Assembly (NCBI RefSeq): GCF_963678635.1
Contig: NC_087068.1
Location: 11,538,027 to 11,602,026, forward strand
Direction: 5' to 3'
From: Symsagittifera roscoffensis
Lineage: Eukaryota > Xenacoelomorpha > Acoela > Convolutidae
Length of the DNA: 64,000 bases
The position numbers and the translations under genes are program-made. Numbering within the stretch: position 1 is the stretch's first letter; each line of letters starts with the position of its first letter. The notes under the pieces were generated by a model. The model made no database searches. It saw only the letters and a program-made list of their open reading frames with translations, and had not been told where the DNA came from. Positions 1 to 12,900 of this stretch are shown here, piece by piece.

Positions 1-555
1 GAACAATTTGTTTTATTAAGGTTAAATTGCTGGCCTCAATTGTATTTGAAACGCATGACTTGTGCTTACGCGTGTTTTAAGAACCCAATTTCTTGCGCGT
101 TATTTACCCCAAATTGGCCAAATTAGCAATTTTCAAACCACCACAACTTTGCTAAAAATAATCACAGTTAAATATAACTTGTTGAAATTGAGCTCAGGAG
201 AACAACATCTTCCACATGGTACAAATACGTTCTATCAAAAACACTCCATTAAACAGTCGAAAATTGGCCGCACTTTCTTCAAAAGTCGAAACAATGATTA
301 CTGTGCATGCAATTTGTCAAAAAACTTTCCAGCTCCCTACTGACTTTTTCCGACTTCAATTTACGTAAGCCAAAATGAAGTATGTTCTCAATTGCTATAA
401 AACTAGTCAGAGAACTGATTTTCATAAGTTTTTTTTGCGTGAAAGTTGTCGGAAAATATTCAGTTGTCCCATGTGTTTTTATGGCTGAATGCATGCAAGC
501 TTTTACGTGGAAATATATGAAGAGCAAATGTGTTCACATTAACAATCGTTTTTTT
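1..555. other. Non-coding stretch, nothing recognised
   Basis: AT-rich sequence with only short chance open frames. I see no conserved protein motif, RNA gene or repeat shared with the rest of the window until the MITE that begins at 556. Confidence 0.5.
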
Positions 556-760
556 GGCTCTTTTTCCTTCTCTCCCCCCCCCCCCCCCACCTGCAAAATT
601 TTTGTAGGTGTTCACACTGTCTGATTGTTACAAAGTTTGGCATGCGGACTGATTAGGCCATGGCAAACATATTTGGTCTTCATAATCAACATTGTAAAAC
701 CACGCGTTACACCATAAAGTCGGTGCTTATGTGAGGTGGAAGGGGAAAGGAAAAAGAGCC
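556..760. mobile_element. hAT-like MITE, copy 1
   Basis: The ends are inverted repeats: GGCTCTTTTTCC at 556 and its complement GGAAAAAGAGCC ending at 760, each followed inward by a C/G run and CCACCT. The flanking 8-mers are GTTTTTTT (548-555) and GTTATTTT (761-768), a 7 of 8 match. An 8 bp duplication is the size made by hAT transposases. There is no coding capacity. The body matches 20001-20198 in reverse orientation. A homopolymer C tract lies at about 574-588. Confidence 0.75.
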
Positions 761-988
761 GTTATTTTGTTCACCATGCAAATTTTCATTGCGTAATGAC
801 AACGTTAATTAAGCTTTTCAAAATTGAATTTGAAAGGCGGGGAAACTGGAAAAGAGCCCAAAACGCTGGGGTGTGGTAAGCTTGAAACAACAGTGGCTCT
901 CTACCAGTTCCCACCTCCTGCTTTGGTTTTTTCTTTGGTCGGGCGAAAGGGTAAAAAGGCCAAAAAAGTTTTAGAAAACTCAACTTAC

Positions 989-1122
989 CCTTCTGTGGTT
1001 GCAGTGTGATGGTTATTTCTGCTGTTGTTGTTTGTATTTGTGTGTGGCCTGTCCGATCTGCTTCTGCTGCTGCGAGTCGACTGGGACTCGCGGGTGGTTC
1101 CGAACGTCGTTTGATCCTTCGG
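989..1122 (-). CDS. Possible host exon ending in a strong splice donor
   Basis: On the minus strand this is a GC-richer block, unlike the surrounding AT-rich DNA. It ends in a consensus donor, AGAAGG|GTAAGT, with GT at 988-987. A possible acceptor AG lies at 1124-1123, but its pyrimidine tract is poor. At least two frames stay open across it, so the reading phase is not fixed. One frame gives an Arg/Ser-rich peptide, another a Thr/Gln-rich one. I do not recognise a family. It could pair with the exon-like block at 20266-20418 across an intron into which the old LTR element inserted. This is inference from splice signals and composition only. Confidence 0.25.
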
Positions 1123-1173
1123 CTAATTAAATTGGCTCATTGGTATGTTTCAAAATAAGGGCTCTTGTTTGTA

Positions 1174-1232
1174 CTTGACCTTGTAAAATCACTCGTGACA
1201 CCAAAAATACGATGCTTATGCTAGGTGGGGGT
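1174..1232. repeat. Diverged MITE fragment
   Basis: About 60 bp resembling the right part of the MITE at 556-760. It shares the succession TTGTAAAA, a CACTCGTGACACC-like block, GATGCTTATG and AGGTGG. The left half is not recognisable, so this is a relic or truncated copy. Confidence 0.45.
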
Positions 1233-1437
1233 GAATGGGCTATGAAAACATGTTTTTTCTAATGAATTATTGACTCCAACTTTGACTCTGAATGTTTTAT
1301 GTGATAAAAAATTTACAATATTTAAACCGGAATAGATTTTCGATGATTGATTTGGTGTTGGGGACATTGTACTGAGGGCGGTATTCGGAGTTGGCAAGAA
1401 TTATGCAGATTAAACGTCTCTTCGGTTCTTACTCATT

Positions 1438-1811
1438 TGGGTTGTATTGTTTACTATACTCATAGAGTAATTTCAGATAAGGTACACCGTCTGCTCGTCA
1501 CGCTATCTTTTTTCTGGCCGGTTAGATTCGTGCAACTTCTTAGTCTAATACCAATCTTAATCTTACTCTTATATCTCCTAGTCTCAATAGATCATGAGTA
1601 TACTAATTTTGTTTCGATTCGGTCTCTTGGAGAAAGCAACTAAGTTGTAAGTTAAATTCAAATCTTTCTGGTGCTGAAATTACCAGTTTCAGCACTTACA
1701 TTAAGTGGGTTGTTAGTTTGATGGAGTAGGATTGGCTAGTCTTTAATATTTTATAGGGATGAAATATCTAAATTATAACCAATAATAAATTCTAGTTTAG
1801 ATCTGGTTCCA
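1438..1811 (-). repeat. 3' LTR of the old element
   Basis: It is 374 bp, reads TGGAACC... on the minus strand from 1811 and ends at 1438. It is homologous to 19530-19950 and to the young LTRs. The best conserved block contains TATAAGAG and the GACGAGCAGACGG region. A GTGCTGAA...TTCAGCAC hairpin is kept at 1671-1695. Confidence 0.92.
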
Positions 1812-3287
1812 CCCATCCGGGGTTTAGAGAGTTTTCGTTTTTCAATGTTCTATTGTAGTGTAGGATGGATGATGAAGTTTTTCTTCAGAGGGTGCGAGCA
1901 TATTCTTTTTTTGGGGTTTGGAAGAAGGCATGTTATCACGATAGTTTCGGGAGCTCGTATTTTGATTTCTGATCGGTTGTGATGAGTGTTGATCTGGTTG
2001 TTTTTAGGGAATAGGAACATTGCTATTCTACGTTGCTATTCTCAATCTCGTTCGCACGTGACATGTGGTTTGACTTTGAATGAAACGCCTGGTGACTCGG
2101 ATCTGTACGTATATTTGAACATCGAGATAGCCATTGTTCTGTTGCAATGGGTTTGCTTTGCTGCGATGCCAAGTCGTAATTTAAATCCGTTGAGTGTAGT
2201 GATTGTAGGCAGCATGTCAAGTGGCTCTTGCCATTCCGTAATTGGAGTGTGATTGGGTTGTCAAGTTCCTTGCTGCTCGTCTTTGGGCTGTATATTATCT
2301 ATATACTACATTTTAATATTTACATATATAATTATTTGTTAATCTTGTTCTTTAGTCATGATCTTGTATTAATTTTTATCGCAAAAGCGTTACTAATTAG
2401 TTCGGTTATTTTAAAGAGCTACTCACACTTGAGTAACTCTAGTCAAAAATAGAGTCGTCGGTGTCACAAAGCGTGGATGTAGCTATAGAGCATGGTCAGC
2501 GGCTATAGAGCATGGTCAGGACCGTCCTCTTCTGGTGGGTTAGGCCTGAATTGAGGGTGTGATTTCGTGCTCTTTTTTTTGGAGGGTCCTGTGTTAGTTC
2601 AAACTTTCATGACATTTTTTATTACTAGTGTTTTATTTTGTTGTCTTTGTTTTGTCTTTTCTTCAAAAATCAACTTATTTGTTTTGGGTTTGTTTTTTGA
2701 CTTCTTGGTGTTTTGTTCTTTTGTGTTCAGACTTAAAAATAGTCTTCAAAAGAATATTTTATCCAGTTCTAAGCTGGTGTTAGTCCAGTTTGGGTACCAT
2801 GGGTTTTATTTTCTTAGTCATTCTGTTTGTTTGTGGTTTATGGTGTTTAGTAAGCTTGCGTTGGTTAGTTTGGGTTTTTATATAATTCGTTTCCAATCGG
2901 GTTAAAGGAAAGTTTGAAACGTGTTAAACTTAAATTCTTTATTTTAAACAATTTTTCGTGGGCGAGCTGTGCGATTGTTGATAAAATTTGTGGGCGAGTG
3001 AATACAAAGAAGCGTCTTGAAAAAATGAGTACTGCTGTTTGCAATTTATGGACAATTTTTATTAACTTACTACTTTAAAATTATGAAGTTTACTGCTTGA
3101 TTTGGGGGTTGAAACTATCAATTTATTTTCAATTGTTTGGAGATTTACTGCATTGGGGAAAAGAAGTTTTGTACGGGAGAATTTTACTGCTTTAATTATT
3201 CAAATGGGGTAATAGAAATTTATGAATTGATAAAAAGTTCTGTTTTTTATTTTGCTTTTTTGTTTTGTAGATGATTGATGATTGTGC
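1812..3287 (-). other. 3' non-coding region of the old element
   Basis: It lies between the ORF7 intron and the 3' LTR. It is homologous to 47936-49416 of the young element. It contains two direct copies of an 18 bp GCTATAGAGCATGGTCAG motif (about 2484-2520) next to a GGTGGGTTAGGCC block, and a conserved hairpin at 2414-2440. No protein-coding conservation is evident. A purine-rich GGATGGG motif abuts the LTR. Confidence 0.6.
2414..2440 (-). promoter_or_regulatory. Conserved 3' hairpin, old copy
   Basis: The inverted repeat GAG-TACTCA / TGAGTA-CTC has a 4-nt loop. The same stem is present at 48811-48838 in the young element with a different loop. One interior pair is a G-U wobble here and a C-A mismatch in the young copy. 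The role is unknown. Confidence 0.5.
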
Positions 3288-3367
3288 CTATGAAGAAAAA
3301 AGAAAACATTTAATAAGAACGGGTAGTTTTGTTCAAATTTATTAGTAAATACTTTAGTTCATATTAC
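3288..3367 (-). other. 80-nt spliceosomal intron, old copy
   Basis: The donor TAG|GTAATA comes directly at the ORF7 stop (GT at 3367-3366). A TTTACTAAT branch-like motif and a polypyrimidine acceptor TTCTTCATAG (AG at 3289-3288) follow. Its length of exactly 80 nt equals that of the matching intron at 47856-47935 in the young element. Confidence 0.7.
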
Positions 3368-5150
3368 CTAACCGTCCGTGAAGAATCCGTAAGGAAAAAT
3401 GTCGTGGATGATGTCTGATGAGGTTAGTAATTTAGCTATCAAATGAATGATGTGTTTAGTTTGAAGAAGTGGCCAAAGCAATTTGAGAGCTTTAATGATG
3501 TTGTGCTCTTCAGTGCTAGGTGAGAGTTCATACAGTGTGTTTTGAATAAAAATATAGAGTTTATGATTATAGCGAGTGTTATATTTGAATTCTAGGATCG
3601 GAACTTCAACGGGCTGGAGAAATTCGTGTGCTACGATTAGTGGGCGGGATTCGTCTACGTTTAAGAGTTTGGTTAGGGGACACAAAATTTACATCTGGGT
3701 GATGGGATCGTAAGTTCGGAGGATGCCTTGTAGGTTAGTGTCTTTAATACAATAGGTGAAAATAAGGAAAATACTGAGTAGTATTTAGAGTTAATGTATT
3801 GATATCTATGGTGAGGTTGTCGTGCTGGTGTATTGAGAGTGTAGTGGTTTTGAATGAACTGGTAGTAAGTGTACGTGTGTGTTTGTTTGGTTCGTAACAT
3901 GACATTGTGTGAACAGTGTAAATCACGTTCTTTGGGTGTGAGGAAAATGAAGGTTAGTGAAAAGTGGTTAAATTTGTTAAAGTATCGTGAATCATAATTA
4001 TGAATATCACGGAGTGCTGCTGAAAAGACGTTATCGTTTTTTTTTGTTTAAGGTGTTGAGGTGAAAGTGTATGGGGTTTTGATGAAAAATTTTTCTGTTA
4101 GTTGGGGGTCAGCAAATGGGTTGTTGTTTAGAAAGATGTCTTCCTTAGGTCGTATGATGTTATAGTCGTAATAATCGATGATTATTCATTAGTTTTGGGT
4201 GCGATGAATTTCATTAGTGATTGTCTGTATCCTATCTGTGTGAATTGTTTTGGGGTGAGTGCTGTTGTTAGAAGATAGAGTTGGGTGCTGCATACTTCGT
4301 TGTCATGAGGGGTGTTATATAGTGGTAGTGATAGTGGATTAGTAAAGTGATAGAATGATGTCCATGAAAATGAGCGTATAATACGTGCTCGTTTACATAA
4401 TTAGGTTTCTCGTCATTGGGGTCTGAATGGAAGTAAGTGTATTGTGGGAAAAAGGGTAGACATATTTGGAAAAATTCTTTGGTGTTAGTGTGAAGTGAAT
4501 GATTGACAAATGTTGTGGATGTTCCTGGGTTAGATTGTAATTGAGTATTTGGGAATTTTCTTTTAAAGGTTCGGTAAGCTCTGTTTGTACTGAAGGATGG
4601 GGTTGATGAGGGAGTTGGGTTTTGCGAAGGGGTATAATGTGAAGAGGGAGTTGGGACGGTAGGTTGGATGATATTATAGATTGTGAAAGTTGGTGAATTG
4701 TTAGTGTTTGAGGGTGTTGTAATCGTTGTTGCAGTTAGATGAAGTTAGCAAGCTCGTGTGATATTTGCGTGTTTTCTGCGTCGTTCTTATCGGATGGGTC
4801 ACTAATTAGAGGGGAATAATTGGGTGTCACATTTGAAATGGGAGAGGGAGGGGAAGGGGATTCAATTTTGACTTGGGAATGAATAGATTCAAAGGGAGAT
4901 TGGGAAAGTGTAGATGGGCTGGGTTCAGAGTTGGCAAATTTGTCGGGTGTTTCGATATCGGAGTTATTGAATTGGGAGATGGTGTTATATACTGTTGTGA
5001 TGAAATTAGTGTCTGATTCCGTACTGGATGAAGTGCTATGATGAGGTGATTGAGGTGGGGGGAATCAAAAAGTGGGATAATGGGAAGATTGTTCTGGATG
5101 TTGGCTGGTTGGGAAAATGATCGATGGAGGGATCCAATTTGGCGGCTCAT
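3368..5150 (-). pseudogene. Decayed ORF7 (unknown protein)
   Basis: Broken homologue of the 597-residue ORF at 46059-47852. The start is intact at 5150, in the conserved context CGATGAGCCGCC that also contains the env stop, so the ATGA gene overlap is preserved. The Ser/Pro-rich N-terminus is recognisable at 4827-5150. The C-terminal domain is visible in fragments at 3368-3926, ending at a TAG directly on the intron donor. Frameshifts and stops lie between. Function unknown. Confidence 0.8.
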
Positions 5151-7773
5151 CGTGTGCTAAAAAGATGGTGGTTCTGAGAACGAAAGTTAGTGGTATGTGG
5201 TTGTTCTATAATTTGTTCCTATGTGTCTTCTATACTGCGTTGTTGGGTTTTTTTATGTGTTGAATTAGGTTTGTGGGTAATTAGAGGTCTGTTAGGGCTA
5301 TATTTCTAAAATTTTGCGGTACCGATGATAAGGGATGGTTATGGTTTAGTTTTTGTCATTGTGGTGCTGTAGGCGTTGTATTCGTATTGTTTCGTGATCC
5401 GTCATTTGTGTTTGGCGTTGTTGATAGCTCGGTATTGTATTCTTTATTTGAGCGTCTAAAAGTATTTTATTGATTGATGTAGAAAAAATTCCAAAAAAAA
5501 TCCTGCAAAACGTATGCTTGCTACGCTTGCTTGTTTGTTTAGTTGTGTGTATTGCGCATGTATATTAGATTCATTTTTGAAAGAGAGAAAAGAATTCCAA
5601 GAAAGTTAAACTTTGCGTATAAAATAGTCAATCATTCTAAGATGTAGTAGGCCGTCCTAAAGGCAAAGAAGTTCGTTTTTCAGATTTACAAGACTAAAAA
5701 TATTTATCGGTGATATATCTTGTGGTCTGTCTTTTTGCCATTTAAGTAAATGTAATCTTTTATATCATTAAAATTTCCGCTATTGTCTTGTGCTTATATT
5801 TCTGAAAAGCCTGCTGTTTCTCCAAATTTGCGTAGGTTTTGATCTATGGATTGTCGTTGTATTGTGTCCGTCTTTATAAGTAGTTCTTGAAATTGTTGTG
5901 TACGTATGTGATGTTGAATGTGGGGTTTAGAGTATATGCCGATTGATTGTAAATCGATATTGGGATTGCGGGCAATAGCTCTTATGCTTTCTGGTGAAAA
6001 CTTTTTAAGTGGTTGCATAAGTGTAGGGTTTGGTGTGAGAAGATAGTATTTATCTGCGTCAGGATTTAATTGGATTACATTGTGGCTATTTTCTGATCCA
6101 CATGGGATTGCTGTATCTCAAAAATAAGTTCTTCGGGAAAGTGTATCAACAAAATGTACTTTATTTTTGTAGAATATTGGGATTTGTTTATGGCATCTTT
6201 TGTCTTCAAAAATATATGGGTTAAAATTTTTTGGTACAAGTGTAATACCATAATGTGTTTCTTCGTAGACAATAAAATTTGATCTGTTACCTGATAATAA
6301 AGATCCTGCGTAAGGGATTTTGAGTACTGCTAGTGCAAGTGATTGTAAAATTTGTATGCGTTCAAGTTCGCATAGTTGATGGAGTTTTTCAAGTTCTGTC
6401 AAAGACATTTCTTGAAAAATTCTACTTATTGTGTAGTCTAATTTCATGTCTAAGTGTACACGTCATAGTGAATTTCGCCAAAATGAGTATTGTTTATGAG
6501 TGATAGTTCTTGTAAACGTGTACTGTCTTTGTCTTGTGGTTTTAATTTTCCACCAATTCTTCCTGTGTTTTTTAGAAATTGTACTGGGACATATGAGTTT
6601 TTGTCAGTGGTTGAGTGAGATGTAGCCATTGGATGTACAATTATTTTCCTGTATTCATGTTGAAACCTTGTTCGTTTTCGACGAGAACTTCTGAATACTG
6701 TGTTTTATAAAGTGGTTTGTTGTATTTACATGCAAGTTCCGTTTCTGGGTAGATTTGGAAACGTGTCAACTTACTTTCTTTATTAAAAATGTTTCTAAAT
6801 TTGAAATTACTTTGTATGATTTGATCATGGTTTACGTCTTCATAAGTGATTGATTCAATAAAATAATCTTCGTGAAATTTTATTATTATAGAGTGTATTT
6901 TTGCGACTTGAGTATGTGTCTGTGTCTTCGGCAAACCAAACAACTGTTGCTTGTGTTCGTGAAGTGGGATCGCAGTATCCTTGGTCATTTTTGCAAGGGA
7001 CTCTGATTCCTTGATAAAATATAGTGTCATCTTTTAAATCTCGTGTTAATTGTGTTTTTTCAAGTTGTATTTTTCAATCAAAAACATTATTTCTTGATAT
7101 CCTTCATTTTTTTGTCTTCTATACAATTTGAGTGGTTGTTAAATCCAGTGTGTGGTATCCAATTTTTATCATGGAGATCGTAAGTTAATCTTCCATGTGG
7201 TCCGTGAAAGGGAAATTTGTCGTCTAGTTTTATATGACCTTGGTATCTTTCAAGCTCGGCTTGATGTGCAGAGTCTGGAAAAACTTGAAAATTTACCAAT
7301 TTTCTGATTGTGCCTTTGTTTGATGTGATTTTAATTCGTTTGAGTTCGTTTTTGCAACCGTCAAGGCTGCGGTGTAAAAGTCTTTCGATGTTACTTTGGT
7401 AGAAGGATTCATGATCTAGTCTGTTTTTGTTTCCGGTTGAAACTTGGGATACTTTCTTTTCAGAAAATGCTGCTGTGAATTTATATCCTGTTAGCGAGGT
7501 AGCTCGTGCTTTTGAGTAAAGTGTAGCTATTATGTTCGTTGTTTCTATAGATTGTGGTTCGGATTCCCATTGAGTGACTTGAAATAATGCATATTTATGT
7601 AATGTTTTATGTTCGTTTTCTTCACTGTCATAGTGTGTGACTAGTAAATCCTGGGGTCCTTTTCGGGGGGAGGGGGGGGGGGGGGGGGGGGGCGGGGAAG
7701 GATTGTTATGATCGGGTTTTGAGAAATTAAGAAAGAGAAGGGTCTGGAAAGTTAGTATCTTTAGAAGATATAT
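5147..7773 (-). pseudogene. env: Decayed env
   Basis: Fragments at 7087-7299, 6641-7030, 6118-6447 and 5794-6018 match the young Env (43444-46062) closely, for example the blocks around MKLDYTISRIFQEMSL and LSRRTYF. The start codon has changed to ATA (7773-7771). A homopolymer run of G on the plus strand (about 7666-7692) sits just after the signal-peptide coding part, where the young copy has only CCTTCCCC. Several frameshifts separate the fragments. The cytoplasmic-tail PTAP motif is still encoded at 5373-5362. It cannot make a full protein. Confidence 0.85.
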
Positions 7774-7789
7774 GTGTATGATAGTCCTG

Positions 7790-8900
7790 AGTATGGATTA
7801 TAAAAAGTTATATATCCAATTGTCTTTTTTGTGTATCTATCGATTTGTAGATGATTTCTGTTGTTATAATTGAGGGAGGTAAAGATTGAGCTGTTATATT
7901 TGGGGGAGGGTCGGGAGGGCTAGGGGATAGGGGACGATGAATTATATTATTTAGTTTTACTGTGATTTCAAATTTTAGTGTCAAATTATCTTGTGTAAGT
8001 GTTTGTATGCTATGTCTTTGTATATCTTTGTGGATATCTTGTGGATATTGTAATCTGTTTAGTGGCCAGTTGTGTAATTTGTTACTCTCGTGATGTTGTT
8101 CAAATAATGGAGGGGGTGCCACGAATATATTCCAATCTAATGTATGTTATTTTTTGAATTTTCTCTATATCTGGCGTCGAGATTTGTAGGAAAATTTGCA
8201 GTAAATGGTGTTTGTGAAGGTTGAATTAAAGAAGAGGTTGAAGTGAGTAAAAGAGTTTCAGGTAGTGACAATGATGTGTCAGATGAAACATCCATTGGAT
8301 CGTTCACTAAATTTGGTTAGCCTCGAGTGAAAGCTTGTTTCATCCAAAATGGGAGATGTTTTGTAGTGGCTGGGGGATTGAAAGGTTTTTCTCGGATTTG
8401 TTCAGATATAGGGGTTGAATCTAATTAGTGTGAGGGATTGCTCGATGTGTTTGGTTGTATTGGAGTCTGTGGAGTACTTTGAATTGTACTACTGGAAAGA
8501 TCTATGAGGTTTGTTTTGGTGAATGAGGTATGTTGAATTGAACTCTAGGGTTTTGTAAATTTCTGTTTTGTCTTGGATGAACAATTTGTCTGTTAATTTC
8601 GAGTGTGTTTTCGTTTTGACACTGGTGTCTTGCTCTTTTAAGATCTTGTTGGAGTGGGGGGTATATATTATATACTGGTTCGTATTGTGATTCGCTTAGC
8701 GATGCTTGGCGAATTACTGGTGCTAGTGGTTCGGATAATCGTGCGTGTCTTTCTTCAAATGTGTATGGGTTGTCTTGGTAAGAGATGCGTGATGATGATT
8801 GGGGGTTATTGGGGATTTGGGTATTTACTGTTGTGATTGGAGGTTCTTGGGACGTTTTTGGTAAGGACTGATGTGGCGGTTGATGATTATTTATTTTGAA
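7790..8900 (-). pseudogene. Decayed ORF5 (Pro/Ser-rich, unknown)
   Basis: Homologue of the ATG-less ORF at 42320-43456. Two blocks are clear: one containing DNPYTFEERHARLSEPL (within 8502-8900) and one containing ESNKLHNWPLNRLQY (7808-8122). The middle is degraded. In this copy the frame happens to stay open upstream to an ATG at 9050, overlapping the membrane ORF in another frame. That extension is not conserved in the young copy and is probably chance. Confidence 0.7.
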
Positions 8901-9043
8901 ATTTTGTGTTTTTTGTAATATTCTTGGATGAAAAATATTAAAAGTACTGTTGCTAATGCGAAGGTTAGAACAGCCTTCTTTATACATTTGCATATCGCCA
9001 TTATAAGGGATGTTGAAAATGTAAAACTTATTATAAAAAGAAG
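8896..9043 (-). pseudogene. Decayed small membrane ORF4
   Basis: Translating the frame homologous to the young ORF4 gives a hydrophobic stretch containing MAICKCIKKAVLTFALAT, closely matching 42126-42314. The start codon region is lost. Substitutions keep the amino acids similar, which supports past selection on the protein. Confidence 0.65.
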
Positions 9044-9145
9044 AAAACATCTGTACTACTGAATAGATGTTGGAAGACTGGGATAGTTATTGAAATATCG
9101 TACCTGAGAAAGTGGTCAATGATTTTTGGAAAAATTAACGTAGTT

Positions 9146-9318
9146 TCAGGCTAGGGAATAAAAAATGATGAAAAAGTTGCAAAAATTTATCAGGGAGAGG
9201 ATGAATATTTCTAAAATGTCGGATATGAAAATTATGCAAGGTTTAAAAAATTTGAAAGGTTTGAAAAAAGGTTTGAATGAATTTTATGAAATTTGTTGAC
9301 TGTTCGAGAAAGAAGCAT
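9146..9318 (-). pseudogene. Decayed small membrane ORF3
   Basis: The ATG at 9318 begins MLLSRTV (young copy MLFSQTV). After a one-base frameshift the second half reads a hydrophobic block containing SDILEIFI and INFCNFFIIFY, aligning with the young ORF3 at 41899-42129. Confidence 0.6.
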
Positions 9319-9959
9319 CCAAAGAAATGATTTCTTCGTCGAGCTATTTTTCATTTTTTGAGGCTAAATTTGAGTGTGGTCGGATTATTTATTGGTTTTT
9401 TGACAAGTGGGTTGCATTTCGGCAATTTTTGATACAGGAAAGTTTGGAGGGCTCTAAAGAGCCTTCCTGGTTTTGTTGTTATATATTGAATGGTTTGGGG
9501 TAACGAAGAGATATTCGTACTTTAGTCTAAATGATCATGTCCTTTTTTGTTCTTTAGGCTAATTTAATAATTTTCCCTAAAGGGTTTTTGATGTCTAACT
9601 TGGGACAATAATGTTGATCTTTGTACTGCTTGATAGGAGAGGGTTGTAATATTGAGACTTCGTTTATTTCAGGTGTCAATGCATAACGTTTTGCTTATTT
9701 TTGACCATGAGGTCCTTTAGTTATAGTTAGAAATTGGCTTGAGGGTGATTAATTGTCGGCTAAAGATGACGTGTTAAAAATGAGGTGATGATTCGGAAAA
9801 GTTTCTGATTGGCTGAATTTGAACTAGTTTGTTCAAGTGCTTTTCAGTATGAATTTTGAAAAAAATTTCGTTTTATGAAAATATCTTCGAAAGCTTAAAA
9901 TGTTAATTAATTTTGAAGTGGTTTCTGAAATCCAGCTTTCTTTAATATTTTAGAATGTG

Positions 9960-12900
9960 GCATGCATTTTTGTAATCCTTTCGTCGCTGATTTTGAAGTC
10001 GCGATGATTGTCTATGTGGAGATTTTCCTTTTTGATTTTGTGGTAGAATTTTTTCTTCTAATTTTCAGTTTTTTCTTCTTGTTTGAGGTATCTGTTTGTT
10101 TTCGATATTTTTGATGTTTGTTTGGGAAGTTCTTTTTCATTTTTATCTAATGGTTTTTGGATAGGGTACATATCAGTGCTTTGATTTTGTTTGTGATCTG
10201 GATTATTTTGAATAACGTTAGGTCCTGTAAAAGAGTATAATTGAGTAAGTTCTTGAAGGGCGTACTCTTTCGGGTAATAAGGTAAAAGATTGTTTTGATG
10301 TTGAACGATTTCTTTTTTGTTTAAGTCTGTAAGTTTGTATGTTACATCAGTGGGTTTATCAATTATTTGATATGGTCCTTTTCGGAGTGGTTGTAATTTT
10401 TTAAACACTTCTTTTTGTGTTATAAAGTTTTTAATTAAAAGGTGTGTTCCAATTTTTAAATTGGTAGCTGAGGGTAAATCGAGAATTTAATTGGGAATTA
10501 ATATTTTGTCTTTGTAACAAACTTTTTGTTACTTTCTGGTAAAATTCTTTGTGTTTTTTTTCTCTAATTAAAATCCATTTGGTGTGTGGACCGGAAGCTA
10601 ATTTTAAACTTTGTGCATGATGAAAGTGATCTTCATCGTGGATATGTAGTCGTAGATTGTAACATTTTGATTCTTTAGTGGGTTGGCAATAACCTTGTGC
10701 CTTTTTTGATGAATTTGCTGTAAACATTATTGGAGTCCGTGGTTTGTGGTCCATTTCCTGGGTGATAGTCCTAAAGTTGTTGTTATTTGTGAGTTAAAAG
10801 ATAGCGGGAATAGTTTTACATCTGTTGACCATTCAGTATATGGTGTGTCATTTCCGTTAATGATACATCTAAGAAATTCTTGTAACAAACGGTTCATGCC
10901 TTCGACCAGTCCATTAGTCCAAGGTACACAAGATGTACGTGGTTTGTGCTTAAAATCAATTAAGTGGCATAGTGTAATGATTTCGGTTTTTATAAATTCA
11001 GTGCCATTATCTGTGACAAGCATTTCGGGTAAATCGAATTTTGCTATCCAGTGTTCATAAAGTGTTGTAAATGCATAATAGGCATTACATTGAGGTACTG
11101 GGTTAAGTGCTACGAAGTGTGTGAATTCGTCGACTATGACCATTATATATGAGTTTCCTTCTGAGGATGGTGATATTGGTCCTTTTGTATCGAACGAAAT
11201 TCTGTGACTAAAATGAAGACTTTGTCCTTTAAAATCTTGTTTTTCTGCAATTTGTTTTTGGTTTGGGTCTGGTTTGCTTACATGACATGTTATGCAATCG
11301 TTGCATAATACTTTTATTCAAATTGATGCATTTGGGAAATAAAAATTTTGTATAAAATTTGGGTATGTTTTCTCTTATCCTGAGTGTCCTTTACTGTGTA
11401 TGAAAAGCTATAAACATCATCTTTAATGATAGGCAGGGTACTTTGATATCGGATGTTTGGTATTCTAGGATATTTTTGTTTTCGTTGATAGAGGTAATGT
11501 TAAACTGACTGAAATATCTAAGAAGGGTTTTATTTCCTAGAATAGTGATATCGGCTTTAATTGGCTTGGTTTTATTTTTTTGCCAAGATTTTAACTGTCT
11601 AATAACTGGATCAAGATTTTGATGTTTCTTTAATGATTCGAGTGTTATTTTTTCTGTTATTGGGAGAAAAATGTTTTCAATTTCAATATTGATAGAGGAA
11701 TTGTATATAATGGTTCATGAAGGTTGAAAACATGGTTTATTGTGTATTTTAAATCTTTATTTGGTGGGCCTGATAAATTTTTTTATCAGCCAGGTTTTAT
11801 CTTCTATTAAATGGAATAGATCTTTTTTACATAATTTTTTTTGGTTGGGTTTTGCTGAGTGTTGTTTTTTAACCATGAAGAGTATAGTATCGGTTTGAAC
11901 GTAGATTTTCGTAGTAATTCTACTTCGTAGTGATTGTTTTGACACTCTAGATATAGTGGAAAAGGTTGTATATTATTTGATTGGGATTGGTCTATGTCAG
12001 TTTTTACTGCTTATTTGCCTTGCAATCTTGGTGAGGTTTCCTCTTTTGCAAGGAAAAATTTTATATTTTCTGTAATTTCAACTGTTGTTTTTCTTATTAA
12101 AAAATCAGGTGGGGTTTTTCTACTGAGAGTATCGGGTAGTAGGAAGATGAGTATTAAAAATTCACATTCTGTAAGTCTATATATTATGGCTGTGCATTCT
12201 CTCATAAGAGTAGAGAGTCTAAGTTCAGCTTGTGTGAATAGTTTACGTTTGCGGAAATGAGTTTGCGGAAATGAGGTTTTTTTTATTTTTTCCTTTATGC
12301 CATTGTAAAAATGCTGCGCCGATGCCAAAGTTTGAGGCGTCGCACATGGCATAAAATGGTTAATCGGGATCTGGAATAGTGTTTAATAAATGTTCTGAGA
12401 GAAGATTTTTTATTTCTTCAAATCGTTTGTGATGTTTTGTTGTCCATTCAAAATTATTATGTTGTCTAAGGATGTTGTAGAATGGTCTTAGGTATAACTG
12501 CACTTTGCATACGTATTTACTTTAAAAGTTTAACATCCCAAGAAATTCTTGTGTTTTCTTCTTAGTGGGAGGTGGATGGAAATTTAGGGTTGCATGTATG
12601 CGAGATTTGATCGGAGTTTTAGTGTTTCTTTCTATAATATGTCCAAGCAAAAAAAGGGTGATTTATCTGGGGCTGCTTTCATATTTTCTTGTAGTAATAT
12701 TCGATGATTTTTTCTAAGACAGTAAACATTTCGTCTTTTTATAATGATTGCATAAAAACATCGTCTAAATATGTGATTGCATTTTTATTGGGTATTAGTG
12801 GTTTGAAAGTTTTTTTCATGAATGCTGAGAGTGCTTCTGGTCCTATGGAAATTCCATAGAATAATCTATTGAATTCATACTGCTGGTTTCCAATAACGAA

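Noticed and set aside
2567..2905. 112-codon plus-strand ORF
   Set aside because: It is antisense to the 3' non-coding region of the old element, low-complexity and not conserved in the young copy.
8502..9050. 182-codon ORF with ATG as the true start of ORF5
   Set aside because: Its first half overlaps the conserved ORF4 frame, and the young copy has stops in the equivalent upstream frame, so the extension looks accidental.
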